Below are positions 9,062 through 18,166 of a DNA stretch of 64,000 nt, piece after piece. The position numbers were made by a program, and so were the translations under genes. This DNA is from Photobacterium sp. TY1-4 (GTDB lineage Bacteria; Pseudomonadota; Gammaproteobacteria; Enterobacterales; Vibrionaceae): positions 1,364,001 to 1,428,000 of the forward strand of contig NZ_CP099734.1 in assembly GCF_025398175.1 (NCBI RefSeq). The letters run 5' to 3'. Each line of letters starts with the position of its first letter. Position 1 is the stretch's first letter. The notes below the pieces were generated by a model that saw nothing but the letters and a program-made list of their open reading frames with translations, did no database searches and had not been told where the DNA came from.

Positions 9062-9970
9062 ATGAACAAAATTGCAGCATCAGTATTACTCGGTCTTTGT
9101 ACCTCACTACCCGCATTGGCCGCGCCGGTCACGATTGAGCACCGGATGGGGGAAACCGTCATTAATGAGACGCCAAAACGTGTCGTTGTCCTTGGCATGG
9201 GCGCCTTGGATGCTGTGGACAAATTTGGTATTGAACCTGTGGCGGTGAATAAGGTCGCGCAGCTACCTGAATACCTGCACAAGTATAAAGATGCAAAATA
9301 TGCCGCTGCGGGCAGCCTGTTCGAACCAGACTTTGAAACCATCTATATGCAAAAGCCGGATTTGATTATTGCCGGCGCGCGCGCATCGACCAGTTATGAC
9401 GAATTGTCCAAGATTGCGCCGACGATTGTGTTTGCCGCCGAGAGCGATAAAGGCTACTGGGAAAGCACGAAACAGCAGTGGCGGAACCTGGGCAAGGTAT
9501 TTGCGATTGAAGCCAAGGTCGAGCAGAAAATTGAGGCACTGGACGCTGAGTTCAAAGCCGTTCGTGATTACAACCAGAAACATGAAGTGAATGCACTGAC
9601 TGTGATGAGCTCGGGTGGCAACATTACCACCTTCGGTGCCCAGTCGCGCTTCTCTGCGATTTATAAAGACTTCGGGTTTAAAGAAGCGGCGAAAAGTATC
9701 AAAACCAGTAATCATGGCGACTTGATTTCCTACGAATACATTCGCAAAGCCAATCCGCAGACCCTGCTGATTATTGACCGCGACAAGCTGGTGAATAAAG
9801 GCGAGAGCACGACGCGCCAGGATTTTGAAAATGATCTGATCAAAGCGACCCAAGCTTACCAGAACAACAAGATGACCTTCCTGGATCTGAACGCCTGGTA
9901 TGTGTCGATTTCGGGCGTGACTGCGACCGAGCAGATGATCAGTGATGTGAAACAGTCCATCGGTCTCTGA
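9062..9970 (+). CDS. vctP: Ferric-siderophore ABC transporter, periplasmic binding protein (VctP-like)
   Basis: 302 residues with a signal peptide ending PALAAPVT. The fold is helical-backbone SBP type III, with the hallmarks PKRVVVLGMGALDAVD and YMQKPDLIIAG. It should deliver ferric catechol siderophore to the permeases that follow. It is first in a four-gene operon whose order (binding protein, two permeases, ATPase) matches vctPDGC of Vibrio cholerae, and a Fur-like site precedes it. A FatB/CeuE-type name would fit the fold equally well; the symbol rests on gene order. Confidence 0.85.
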   Translation: MNKIAASVLLGLCTSLPALAAPVTIEHRMGETVINETPKRVVVLGMGALDAVDKFGIEPVAVNKVAQLPEYLHKYKDAKYAAAGSLFEPDFETIYMQKPDLIIAGARASTSYDELSKIAPTIVFAAESDKGYWESTKQQWRNLGKVFAIEAKVEQKIEALDAEFKAVRDYNQKHEVNALTVMSSGGNITTFGAQSRFSAIYKDFGFKEAAKSIKTSNHGDLISYEYIRKANPQTLLIIDRDKLVNKGESTTRQDFENDLIKATQAYQNNKMTFLDLNAWYVSISGVTATEQMISDVKQSIGL

Positions 9971-9999
9971 TTGAACCGCCCGACAAGCTGAGGTTAGCT

Positions 10000-10938
10000 T
10001 TGAAAAAGTTATTGCTTGTTCTCGCGGGTTTAAGTCTGGCCTCGTTATTTGTTGGTGTCAGCGAACTGTCGTTCAGCCAGGTGATGGCTGGTGATGAGAG
10101 TTCGCTGCATTTGCTTTTAACGAGTCGACTGCCACGGCTGCTGGCAATTTTGCTGGCCGGCGCTGGTTTAAGCATCGCGGGACTCATTATGCAGCAAATC
10201 AGCCAGAACCGGTTTGCTGCGCCTTCCACGTCCGGCACCATCGAGTGTGCCATGCTGGGCTATGTGCTGAGCCTGGTCCTGTTCGGACACGGCCACAACC
10301 TGTGGCTGATCTTCGGGGTTGCGATGGCCGGTACGCTGGTATTTGTGCAGTTCATTCAGCGGATCCAGTTCAAAAACGCCATTTTTATCCCGTTGATCGG
10401 CATTATTTTCGGCAATGTCGTCGACTCTGCCGCAACGTTTATCGCCTATAAATACGATGCGGTGCAGAACTTGTCCGGTTGGACGGTGGCCAATTTTGCC
10501 AATATCCTGCAAGGGGATTTTGAGCTGCTCTATATAGCCGTCCCAATTGCGATTTTCAGTTATCTGTATGCGACGCGTATTTCCGCCGTTGGGCTCGGCA
10601 AAGACTTCGCGGTAAACCTGGGGCTGAATTATCAGCAAGTGGTGACGATTGGTGTGCTGCTGGTCTCGGTGCTGGCAGCCAGCGTGGTGATGATTGTCGG
10701 CCAGCTCCCGTTCCTGGGGCTGATTGTCCCGAATCTGGTCAGTCACTTCTTTGGCGATAATCTGCGCAAGAATATTCCGTTGACGGCGGTATGTGGCGCC
10801 TTGCTGGTGCTTGGATGTGACCTGATTGGCCGCTTGATCATCTTCCCGTACGAAGTGCCGATTTCGATGGTGATCAGCATTTTGGGCGGCGGCGTGTTTA
10901 TTTTCCTGATCCTGGGAGGACAAAAACGTGTCGGATAG
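10000..10938 (+). CDS. vctD: Ferric-siderophore ABC transporter permease (VctD-like)
   Basis: 312 residues of a FecCD/BtuC-type permease with about nine hydrophobic segments. Typical motifs are TSRLPRLLAILLAGAGLSIAG near the N-terminus and the C-terminal GQLPFLGLIVPNLVSHFFG coupling region. It starts at TTG with GAGG upstream. Its 3' end overlaps the next permease by 11 nt, indicating translational coupling. Confidence 0.88.
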   Translation: MKKLLLVLAGLSLASLFVGVSELSFSQVMAGDESSLHLLLTSRLPRLLAILLAGAGLSIAGLIMQQISQNRFAAPSTSGTIECAMLGYVLSLVLFGHGHNLWLIFGVAMAGTLVFVQFIQRIQFKNAIFIPLIGIIFGNVVDSAATFIAYKYDAVQNLSGWTVANFANILQGDFELLYIAVPIAIFSYLYATRISAVGLGKDFAVNLGLNYQQVVTIGVLLVSVLAASVVMIVGQLPFLGLIVPNLVSHFFGDNLRKNIPLTAVCGALLVLGCDLIGRLIIFPYEVPISMVISILGGGVFIFLILGGQKRVG

Positions 10939-11878
10939 TCGTAAGCTCTGGATTTTGGGCATCACTTCACTGGTGTTTGCTGCCTTATTTATCGGTGTCG
11001 GGCTCAATGCGGATAACTATGTGTATTTTCTGTCTCGCCGGGTGCCGAAGGTGCTGGCGATGGTGTTGGCTGGTGTGGCGATTGCGCAGTCATCCCTGGT
11101 GTTCCAGACCATCACCCATAACCGGATCCTGACCCCCAGCATTATGGGCTTTGATTCGCTGTATGTTCTGACGCAGGTCAGCGTGGTGACGCTGTTCGGG
11201 AGTTTCAGTGCTTACAGCCTCAATGCTTATCTGAACTTCTCGCTCTCTGCCGGGGTGATGGTACTGTTTTCGCTGCTGCTGTTTGGCTTTTACTTTGCCA
11301 AGCAGGGCCGAAATTTATTCACCCTCTTGTTATTGGGACTGATCCTCGGCCAGCTGTTTATCAATGTCTCGTCATTTTTTACCATGCTGATGGATCCGAA
11401 CGAGTTTTCGACGGTTCAGGCCAATCTGTTTGCCAGCTTCAGTAATGTGAAAGTTGAGCTGGTGTATCTGTGCTTGCCATTATTGGTGGCCGCCAGTGCG
11501 GCTCTGTTCCGAATGAACCGGGTGCTGGATGTGTTCTGGCTCGATCACGACAATGCCATCAGTTTGGGCGTGGATGTTCGGCGAACCACCATGCAGGTGC
11601 TGATGTTGTCGGCATTTCTGATTGCGGTCTCGACGGCACTGGTTGGCCCGATCATGTTCTTCGGCCTGCTGGTGACCAATTTGGCCCGCGAAGCGTTCGG
11701 GACATATCACCACCGAGTGCTGATGATTGGCTGTTCGTTGTTGGCGGTGTGCGCATTGCTCTCGGGCCAGTGGGTGATCGAAAACATCTTCCACTTCGAA
11801 ACCACGTTAAGTGTGGTGATCAATTTCATTGGTGGGGCTTACTTCCTGTCGATGTTGTTCAGAAACAAGATTGTGTAG
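10928..11878 (+). CDS. vctG: Ferric-siderophore ABC transporter permease (VctG-like)
   Basis: 316 residues, the second FecCD-type permease of the complex. RRVPKVLAMVLAGVAIAQSS is the N-terminal family signature, and GPIMFFGLLVTNLAREAFG is the coupling loop that contacts the ATPase. It starts at GTG with GGGAGG upstream and overlaps vctD. It pairs with vctD to form the transmembrane channel. Confidence 0.88.
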   Translation: MSDSRKLWILGITSLVFAALFIGVGLNADNYVYFLSRRVPKVLAMVLAGVAIAQSSLVFQTITHNRILTPSIMGFDSLYVLTQVSVVTLFGSFSAYSLNAYLNFSLSAGVMVLFSLLLFGFYFAKQGRNLFTLLLLGLILGQLFINVSSFFTMLMDPNEFSTVQANLFASFSNVKVELVYLCLPLLVAASAALFRMNRVLDVFWLDHDNAISLGVDVRRTTMQVLMLSAFLIAVSTALVGPIMFFGLLVTNLAREAFGTYHHRVLMIGCSLLAVCALLSGQWVIENIFHFETTLSVVINFIGGAYFLSMLFRNKIV

Positions 11879-11885
11879 GTCCGTG

Positions 11886-12641
11886 ATGATTATCGTAGAC
11901 AAGTTAACGAAAACCTTCGGCCACAGTAAAGTGGTGAGTCAGGCGAGTGCCCAGTTCGAAAAAGGGAAAGTCACTTCCATTATTGGACCCAACGGGGCCG
12001 GGAAAAGTACCTTATTGTCGATGGCGAGCCGCCTGCTGCCGAAAGACAGCGGCAGTGTGGTGATTGACTGTAAAGATCTGGCGGAATGGGATACCAAGCA
12101 GCTGGCCAAGAAGCTGGCCGTGCTGCGCCAGGCCAATAATATCACCATGCGGTTTACCGTCCGGGAAATGGTCGCTTTCGGCCGTTTTCCTTACTCGCAA
12201 GGGAAGCTGAATGCGCAGGATCAGGATGAGATCAATAATGCGATCGAATACCTCGGGTTGACTGCCATTCAGCATAAATACCTCGATGAGTTGAGTGGCG
12301 GTCAGCGTCAGCTGGCATTCATTGCCATGGTGATTGCCCAGGACACAGACTATGTGTTTCTGGATGAACCACTGAATAATCTCGATATTAAACACTCGCT
12401 TCAGATCATGAAGAATATCCGCCGTCTGGCTCGCGACATGAATAAGGCGGTGGTGGTGGTGATCCACGATATCAATTTTGCCGCTTGCTATTCCGACATC
12501 ATTATTGCGCTCAAGCGCGGCGAAGTGGTGGCCAGTGGCACTGTCAATGACGTGATTCAGGCGTCGGTACTGAGTGAGATTTACGAAACGCCATTCAATA
12601 TTGTCGAAGTGGACGGCAAGCGGATGTGCACCTATCACTGA
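11886..12641 (+). CDS. vctC: Ferric-siderophore ABC transporter ATPase (VctC-like)
   Basis: About 251 residues. Walker A GPNGAGKST, signature LSGGQRQ and Walker B YVFLDEP are all intact, with the H-loop in VVIHDINFA. It lies seven bases after vctG. The ATG at 11886 was chosen because the longer frame runs back into vctG. A strong terminator closes the operon 30 bp later. Confidence 0.9.
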   Translation: MIIVDKLTKTFGHSKVVSQASAQFEKGKVTSIIGPNGAGKSTLLSMASRLLPKDSGSVVIDCKDLAEWDTKQLAKKLAVLRQANNITMRFTVREMVAFGRFPYSQGKLNAQDQDEINNAIEYLGLTAIQHKYLDELSGGQRQLAFIAMVIAQDTDYVFLDEPLNNLDIKHSLQIMKNIRRLARDMNKAVVVVIHDINFAACYSDIIIALKRGEVVASGTVNDVIQASVLSEIYETPFNIVEVDGKRMCTYH

Positions 12642-12670
12642 GTCGTTTGAGACAATTTCCAACCAACAGC

Positions 12671-12702
12671 AAAGCCGCCTTCATTTGAAGGCGGCTTTTT
12701 TA
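12671..12702 (+). terminator. Rho-independent terminator of the vct-like operon
   Basis: AAAGCCGCCTTC / GAAGGCGGCTTT with an ATTT loop followed by T residues. Confidence 0.9.
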
Positions 12703-12866
12703 GGGCTGTTTGTCATCGCGGTGGAACTTCTGTGCCACTTCGGACTCTGAATGAAAGCGGGCGTATCCTTGCCGTATCCCAACCCACCCAAACACAATTC
12801 ACAGGATGGCGAAGCGGTTTGCCAACGGTGCGCTAATGGCTTGTCAATGGTTGGCAGTGACTCCCG

Positions 12867-13847
12867 TTATTTGGTGGCATAAATTTGTTGCGGCGGCACC
12901 CCAAAGGCCCGTTTGAAGGCGCTGGTAAAGTTTGAGGGGTGCTGATAGCCCGCTTCATAAGCGGCTTCGGTAATGGTAATTTGCCCACGCTCTAATTGCT
13001 GCTTGGCTATTTCCAGGCGGCGAAGCCGGATATAACCGCTGACGGTCAGGTTGAGATTTTGTTTAAAGCGTCGTTGCAGGTTCGAGACGCTCATGGAGAA
13101 TTGCGCCGCTAAGTGTTCCAGCGATAAATTCTGGTCCAGGTTCTTCTCTATATAATTAACGATATGAGTCACCTGAGAATAACGTGGCGTGATGATATCG
13201 GTTTCAACTTGAAATGAGCCCTGGGTTAGTTGGTTTAGGACACGGGCCGCTAACGTGTGGGTTAAAATTTCAAACCGCATTTTTTCTTGAAATGTTTGTG
13301 GGTGCGACAACGCCATCAGTGCATGCGTCAGTTCGAGCATCTCCTGATCCAGCTCGATGTGTTGATGGGCTTTATGATAACGGCTGAATTGTTGCACCGG
13401 GCAGTCAAGGCCGGCGCGCTGGGTAATCCAGGACGGGTGAAAGCAGAGATTGAGTTTGCTGACTTGATTACCGGCTCTGAACTCCCGACGAAAGTTGGCG
13501 GGTTTGGCTAAATTGACAACCACCGCACATGGCTTGGTTTTTGAATCCAAGTGAAATTCTAAATCATCATAGCTGAACCTTAATTGCCCCTGAAGCAATA
13601 CCGTAACGATAAATGACGGGGGCACAGCTGAAACCATATTGGAATCTGCCAGTTCGGAGCTGGTTCCACCGTGTACTGTGATGTTGTCATGAAAGCGGTA
13701 TGCGATGAAGTCCCCTTCCGCGAGTGGGGTTTCTTGAGTTCGCTCCTGCATCAGAATCAGTTGTTTATCGTGGCACTCTATTTTTTTCGTTAGAACAGTT
13801 TTCTTTATTTTTCTATTTTCTTCCCGCGAAAACGTCATTTTGACCAT
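12867..13847 (-). CDS. AraC-family regulator of the siderophore receptor
   Basis: 326 residues. The C-terminal 100 residues contain the two AraC helix-turn-helix motifs (LEHLAAQFSMSVSNLQRRFK and ITEAAYEAGYQHPSNFTSAF) and end with FGVPPQQIYATK. The N-terminal part resembles PchR-type siderophore-responsive regulators. It is divergent from the TonB receptor gene across about 110 bp with a Fur-like site, so it probably activates the receptor gene when its siderophore is present. The effector is inferred from position only. An internal ATG three codons in is an alternative start. Confidence 0.82.
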   Translation of the reverse strand: MVKMTFSREENRKIKKTVLTKKIECHDKQLILMQERTQETPLAEGDFIAYRFHDNITVHGGTSSELADSNMVSAVPPSFIVTVLLQGQLRFSYDDLEFHLDSKTKPCAVVVNLAKPANFRREFRAGNQVSKLNLCFHPSWITQRAGLDCPVQQFSRYHKAHQHIELDQEMLELTHALMALSHPQTFQEKMRFEILTHTLAARVLNQLTQGSFQVETDIITPRYSQVTHIVNYIEKNLDQNLSLEHLAAQFSMSVSNLQRRFKQNLNLTVSGYIRLRRLEIAKQQLERGQITITEAAYEAGYQHPSNFTSAFKRAFGVPPQQIYATK

Positions 13848-13890
13848 TCCTAATAACTACTGTGCAGTTTCGCATAAGTTATTTATCTTT

Positions 13891-13912
13891 TAGTTAATGA
13901 GAATCAATCCTA
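13891..13912 (+). promoter_or_regulatory. Probable Fur box between the AraC regulator and the TonB receptor
   Basis: TTAATGAGAATCAATCCTAT matches the core of the Fur consensus (AATGAGAATCA). It overlaps the 5' leader of the receptor gene and could repress both divergent promoters. Confidence 0.6.
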
Positions 13913-13956
13913 TCATACCTGCGAATTGTTATCATTTGTGTTTGGGAAGTTATTTC

Positions 13957-15975
13957 ATGGAATGGGTAAAAAATACGCCTGCTAAACCATCTTTGCTTTG
14001 TCTTGCTATCGGTATGGCGCTCTCTTCAGGTGCCTATGCTGAAGAAGAGCAGTCTTATTTTGATGAAATGGTCGTTTGGGGAACGAAAGTTTCCAGTAAC
14101 TCGGAGTCGCTGTATTCGCAAGATATGTCATTAAAGCAGGCGGACCACATGTCGGATCTGCTGCGTGATATTCCAGGGGTTGATGTCGGCGGGACGCATT
14201 CCGTAAACCAGCGGATTAGCATTCGTGGTTTGAGCGAAACTGATCTGGATATTCGTTTGGATGGCGCATCGCAACACGCCAACATGTTCCACCATATCGG
14301 CAACCTGACTTTGAACCCGGACATTTTGAAATCTGCCGATATTCAAGTGGGGAACAACTCCGTGACGCAAAACGGTCTTGGCGGCGCGGTTTACTTTGAA
14401 ACCAAAGATGCCAAAGACCTGCTGGGTTATAACGAACGATTTGGTGCCCGTGTGTTTGGCGGCTACCAGACCAATGATAGCCAGCAAGGCTCTTTGACGG
14501 TATACGGTCAACTGACGGATACCGTCGATGCCATGATTTACGGCCACTATATTACCCGTGACAACTTTGAAGATGGGGAAGGTCACAAAACCATTGGTGC
14601 CAAAGGGGATACTTACAACATCCTGGGTAAAGTCGGTGTCGAGCCAAGTGAGCAGCACCGGTTTGAATTGGCTTACGACCTGTATCGTGACAGCGGTGAC
14701 TACAGCCCGCGTCCGGACATGGGCGGCAGTGCCAATGGTGAGCTTTCTAAGGAAGCGGTGATCCCGACCGACTATGATCGTGACACCATCACGCTGAGCT
14801 ATGAATTAGATGCCGGCCAGCACATGGGTAAAGTGGCGTTGTATACCAGCAAAACAGAAATCACCCGCAACGAAGCGGTACTGAGTGAATATGGTGTTCG
14901 CTGGCCGGGTAACCGTTTGTCTGAGAGCAGCGCGGAAAATACCAACACGGGTGTGAACGTGAAATTCCAGTCTCAACTGGCATTGGTATCCCTGGCAAAC
15001 CAGATCACTTACGGTCTGGACTACATGAACAAAGACAGCGAAAGCACCTATGGTGGCGTTAAGTTCATGGATGAAAAGGCAAAAAGTGCCGCTGTATTTG
15101 CTGAAAATAAAATCTTCTTCACCGATGATTTCTCCGTAACTGCCGGCCTGCGTTACGACGATTACAAGCGTGAAGCCGTCACGGGTACGGATAACTTCGA
15201 TGAAGTGACCTGGGCTTTGGGCACCGAGTGGAATATGACGCAAGACTGGACGGTGTTTGCTAACGCGCGCTCCTTGTTTAAAGGTCCGGAACTGTTTGAA
15301 ACTTATGTGAAGTACCAGGATGTTGCGTTCCTGGCCGATGATATCAAAGCGGAAACCGGTCTGAACACCCAAGGTGGTGTGCGTTACGGCAAGAACTTTG
15401 GTGAGCATCGTGTTGGTGCCAATGTCACGGTATTTAAAACCGGTATTGATGACTACATTGTGACTAACTACCAAGACGCATCGAAAACATATCTAGTTTC
15501 AAATGCTGGTGATGTAGAAATTACGGGTTTTGAAGCCAGTGCCAGCTATGGACTGGGAATGTTCAACAGCAAGCTGTCTTATGCCAAGTCGGATACGGAA
15601 TACAAAGACACAGGTAAGCCGGTTCTGCTTGAAAATGGTCGCAGCATGGATGTGGGTGACAGCATTGCCCTGACCCTGGATTACCAGTCTGAATCCTTGG
15701 AAACGATTTTCGGCCTAACCTCGATTGTGGTTCTGGATGAAGACAACGTCCTGGCCGATCAGCCGGAGAAAGAAGGTTACGATGTTCATAACATTTATGC
15801 GCAGTGGGTACCTTCCAAGGTTGAAGGTCTGAGCGTAACCTTCGGGATCGATAACCTGTTTGATGAAACCTATACCTCACATGCATCTCGCTCGGGTGTA
15901 GCACGCGGCACCATTAATTTAAACGACTACGAGCCAGGACGTAACTTCAAACTGTCGGCCGCTTACCAGTTCTAA
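13957..15975 (+). CDS. TonB-dependent siderophore receptor (VctA-like)
   Basis: 672 residues. A signal peptide is followed by a TonB-box-like FDEMVVWGTK, a plug domain (LLRDIPGVDVGGTHSVNQRI, SIRGLSETDLDIRLDGA) and a 22-strand-type barrel ending in the aromatic SAAYQF. DNLFDETYTSHASRSGVARG near the C-terminus is typical of ferric enterobactin, haem and related receptors. The start is the ATG after GGGAAG; an in-frame ATG 60 bp upstream lies inside the Fur-like site and is rejected. With the vctPDGC-like operon and the AraC gene this makes a complete catechol-siderophore uptake locus. The exact ligand is inferred. Confidence 0.85.
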   Translation: MEWVKNTPAKPSLLCLAIGMALSSGAYAEEEQSYFDEMVVWGTKVSSNSESLYSQDMSLKQADHMSDLLRDIPGVDVGGTHSVNQRISIRGLSETDLDIRLDGASQHANMFHHIGNLTLNPDILKSADIQVGNNSVTQNGLGGAVYFETKDAKDLLGYNERFGARVFGGYQTNDSQQGSLTVYGQLTDTVDAMIYGHYITRDNFEDGEGHKTIGAKGDTYNILGKVGVEPSEQHRFELAYDLYRDSGDYSPRPDMGGSANGELSKEAVIPTDYDRDTITLSYELDAGQHMGKVALYTSKTEITRNEAVLSEYGVRWPGNRLSESSAENTNTGVNVKFQSQLALVSLANQITYGLDYMNKDSESTYGGVKFMDEKAKSAAVFAENKIFFTDDFSVTAGLRYDDYKREAVTGTDNFDEVTWALGTEWNMTQDWTVFANARSLFKGPELFETYVKYQDVAFLADDIKAETGLNTQGGVRYGKNFGEHRVGANVTVFKTGIDDYIVTNYQDASKTYLVSNAGDVEITGFEASASYGLGMFNSKLSYAKSDTEYKDTGKPVLLENGRSMDVGDSIALTLDYQSESLETIFGLTSIVVLDEDNVLADQPEKEGYDVHNIYAQWVPSKVEGLSVTFGIDNLFDETYTSHASRSGVARGTINLNDYEPGRNFKLSAAYQF

Positions 15976-16007
15976 GCCTGCCGATAGAAAACTGAAAGAC
16001 ACGGATA

Positions 16008-16039
16008 ATCGACCCACCAGCTGGTGGGTCGATTTTTTT
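16008..16039 (+). terminator. Rho-independent terminator of the TonB receptor gene
   Basis: ATCGACCCACCAG / CTGGTGGGTCGAT is a near-perfect stem followed by seven T residues. Confidence 0.92.
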
Positions 16040-16072
16040 GTATTTGCTCGGTGGTGTTATGGCACGGCCAGG

Positions 16073-16104
16073 ATGACGGGATGACGGGATGACGGGATGA
16101 CGGG
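16073..16104. repeat. Four perfect 8-bp tandem repeats
   Basis: ATGACGGG occurs four times in direct succession and is followed by a variant ATGGCAGG. It lies between two convergent terminators. Confidence 0.95.
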
Positions 16105-16158
16105 ATGGCAGGTGATAGGTTTGTGGAGAGGCTGGGACCCGCAGGCCATCACCGGTAT

Positions 16159-16181
16159 GAAAAACCGCCCGAAGGGCGGTT
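16159..16181 (-). terminator. Rho-independent terminator of the fhu operon
   Basis: On the minus strand AACCGCCC / GGGCGGTT is followed by T residues, 24 bp after the fhuB stop. Confidence 0.85.
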
Positions 16182-16204
16182 GAGTGAGGCGTTTGCGTAT
16201 CGAC

Positions 16205-18166
16205 TTATGTTTGGCTGCGATCGCGGATCAGCAGTAGTAAGAAGTAGGTCCCGCCGATCACCGACACCAGCGTGCCGGCTGCAATTTGCATCGGGTAGAC
16301 GATGGCCTGACCTAACCCGTCGGCAAATAGCATCAGTGCTCCGCCGACCAAACCAGCAATAAGGAGCTGACTGCGAACCTGCTTCGCGCCCAGCATGACC
16401 GCCATGTGAGGTGCGAGCAAACCGACAAAGGCAACCGGGCCCATGGTGGTGGTGACGAGCGCACATAGCAGGGCAACCACACACAAGAGGAGCACGCTGG
16501 CGAGCGGGACATTCAGCCCACGCGCAGCGGCAAACTGCCGACCGGCTGAAATCAGGGTCAGCCACCGGGCCGTGCTCAAGGTAAACACGAACAACAGCAT
16601 GACACCGGCAAAGAGCAACATTGCGCCGTCCGGAGTTACCCGATACGTTGAACCTGCCAGCCAGCGAATAATGCTGTAGCTGTCTTCTGTTCCTCTGGCG
16701 AGGGCGAACTGGACCAGCGCTTCAATCAGGGCCGTGATGGCGATCCCGATTAAGATCAGGCTTGAAGGCGCGAACTGGTGTCGTCGACCCAGCAATAACA
16801 GCAGCCCTAAGACCAACATGCTGCCACTAAAGGCCAGCATGGAGCCCGAGGCAAAGATACTGCCGCCGACAAACACGCTGCTGGCGACCAGCGCAAAGGT
16901 GGCACCCGCGGAGATGCCTAGAATATCCGGGCTGGCCAGCGGGTTATAGATCAGGCGTTGCAGGATAGTTCCGGCCAGTGCAAGACCCAATCCGGCACTC
17001 AGTGCGGTCAGGATCCTCGGCCAGCGCAGCTCCAATTGGTATGAGTTCGGCAGGGCCATCGTCCAGTTGTGCTCACTCGGAACAAACGTCAGGCTGAGGG
17101 CAATCAAGCCCAGCACCGTGAGGGACAGGATCGGCAGAGTCAACGACGACAACCGCGCCCGACTCGGCGGTAGCTTGATGGAGAGCTGATCCTGAGCCTT
17201 GAGCTTTCTGCGACTGAACCAAAGTAGCGCCGGGGCGCCAATGGCTGCGGCTGTGGTGCCGCTCGGGAGTGCATCCAGGGTCCATTGGCTCAGCAAGATG
17301 GCGGCACTGTCGGTGAAGAGCAGCAGCAGACTACCTAAGATCATGCTGGTCCAGAGCTCGGCTTTTGGCGTTCGCGCCCCCAGTGCCCGGGCAATATTCG
17401 GTGTCAGTAAGCCGATGAAACTGATCACCCCAACAGCGGTAATGGACGCGGCAACCAGCCACAGCCCGATCCCGATCAGCAGGAGAAACATCGGGATCAC
17501 ATTGAGCCCGCGAGCTGCGGCGCCCTGGTGACCTAAGCGCATCAGGGTCAGGACCCGAGGCGCCAGCAGCAGCAGGAGCAGCGCTACGGAGATGCGCGGC
17601 AGCAGCCACTGAACCCACTCCCAGCCGTTCTGGGTTAAATCACCGGCGCCCCAGATAAAGACATTCTGGGCATACTGCTCGTTGAGCAGGATAATCGCCG
17701 TTGCGATCGCCCCGAGCAGAATATTGACGACCATGCCGGAGAGCACCAACGGCAAACCGGTCATGTTGCGCGGTCCGGCTATGGTGATCACCAACAGCAG
17801 GGCCAACATCGCACCGGTCATAGCGGCAGCGGCGCTGAGATCGGCCACACTGTCCGGGAACCAGACATTGATGATGATCAGCGCCAGCCAGGCGCCGGAA
17901 GAGGTGCCAAGGGTCAGGGGAGAAGTGAGCGGGTTCTGGGTAAGCTGTTGCATCAGGCTACCCACCAGACCCAGCATGGCACCGACTAACATCGCCATGA
18001 TTAGCCGCGGGAGCTGGGCATAGGTAAAGGCAAAATCGGCAAATTCTTGTGCCGTGTCGCCCAGCAGTAAGTGGATCTGACGCTCAAACGGAAGTTCATT
18101 CCCGATTTGCAGGCTACCAATGGCGAGCAGAAGTAACAGCGGAATGTAAGTGATGGCTCTGTTCAT
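16205..18166 (-). CDS. fhuB: Ferric hydroxamate permease FhuB
   Basis: 653 residues, the double-length permease that characterises fhuB: two FecCD-type halves in one chain. Each half has its own coupling-loop motif (AVGVISFIGLLTPNIARALG at roughly 245-265, and GPVAFVGLLAPHMAVMLG near 570). It transports ferric hydroxamates across the inner membrane with FhuC. It is last in the fhuACDB order and overlaps fhuD by four bases. Confidence 0.92.
   Translation of the reverse strand: MNRAITYIPLLLLLAIGSLQIGNELPFERQIHLLLGDTAQEFADFAFTYAQLPRLIMAMLVGAMLGLVGSLMQQLTQNPLTSPLTLGTSSGAWLALIIINVWFPDSVADLSAAAAMTGAMLALLLVITIAGPRNMTGLPLVLSGMVVNILLGAIATAIILLNEQYAQNVFIWGAGDLTQNGWEWVQWLLPRISVALLLLLLAPRVLTLMRLGHQGAAARGLNVIPMFLLLIGIGLWLVAASITAVGVISFIGLLTPNIARALGARTPKAELWTSMILGSLLLLFTDSAAILLSQWTLDALPSGTTAAAIGAPALLWFSRRKLKAQDQLSIKLPPSRARLSSLTLPILSLTVLGLIALSLTFVPSEHNWTMALPNSYQLELRWPRILTALSAGLGLALAGTILQRLIYNPLASPDILGISAGATFALVASSVFVGGSIFASGSMLAFSGSMLVLGLLLLLGRRHQFAPSSLILIGIAITALIEALVQFALARGTEDSYSIIRWLAGSTYRVTPDGAMLLFAGVMLLFVFTLSTARWLTLISAGRQFAAARGLNVPLASVLLLCVVALLCALVTTTMGPVAFVGLLAPHMAVMLGAKQVRSQLLIAGLVGGALMLFADGLGQAIVYPMQIAAGTLVSVIGGTYFLLLLIRDRSQT

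Noticed and set aside
13897..13956. Upstream start of the TonB receptor
   Set aside because: The first 20 codons lie within the Fur-like site and precede the ribosome binding site GGGAAG; the signal peptide begins at 13957.
16073..16104. 8-bp repeats as an attachment site or integron element
   Set aside because: No integrase or flanking duplication; they lie between two terminators, and simple slippage explains them.
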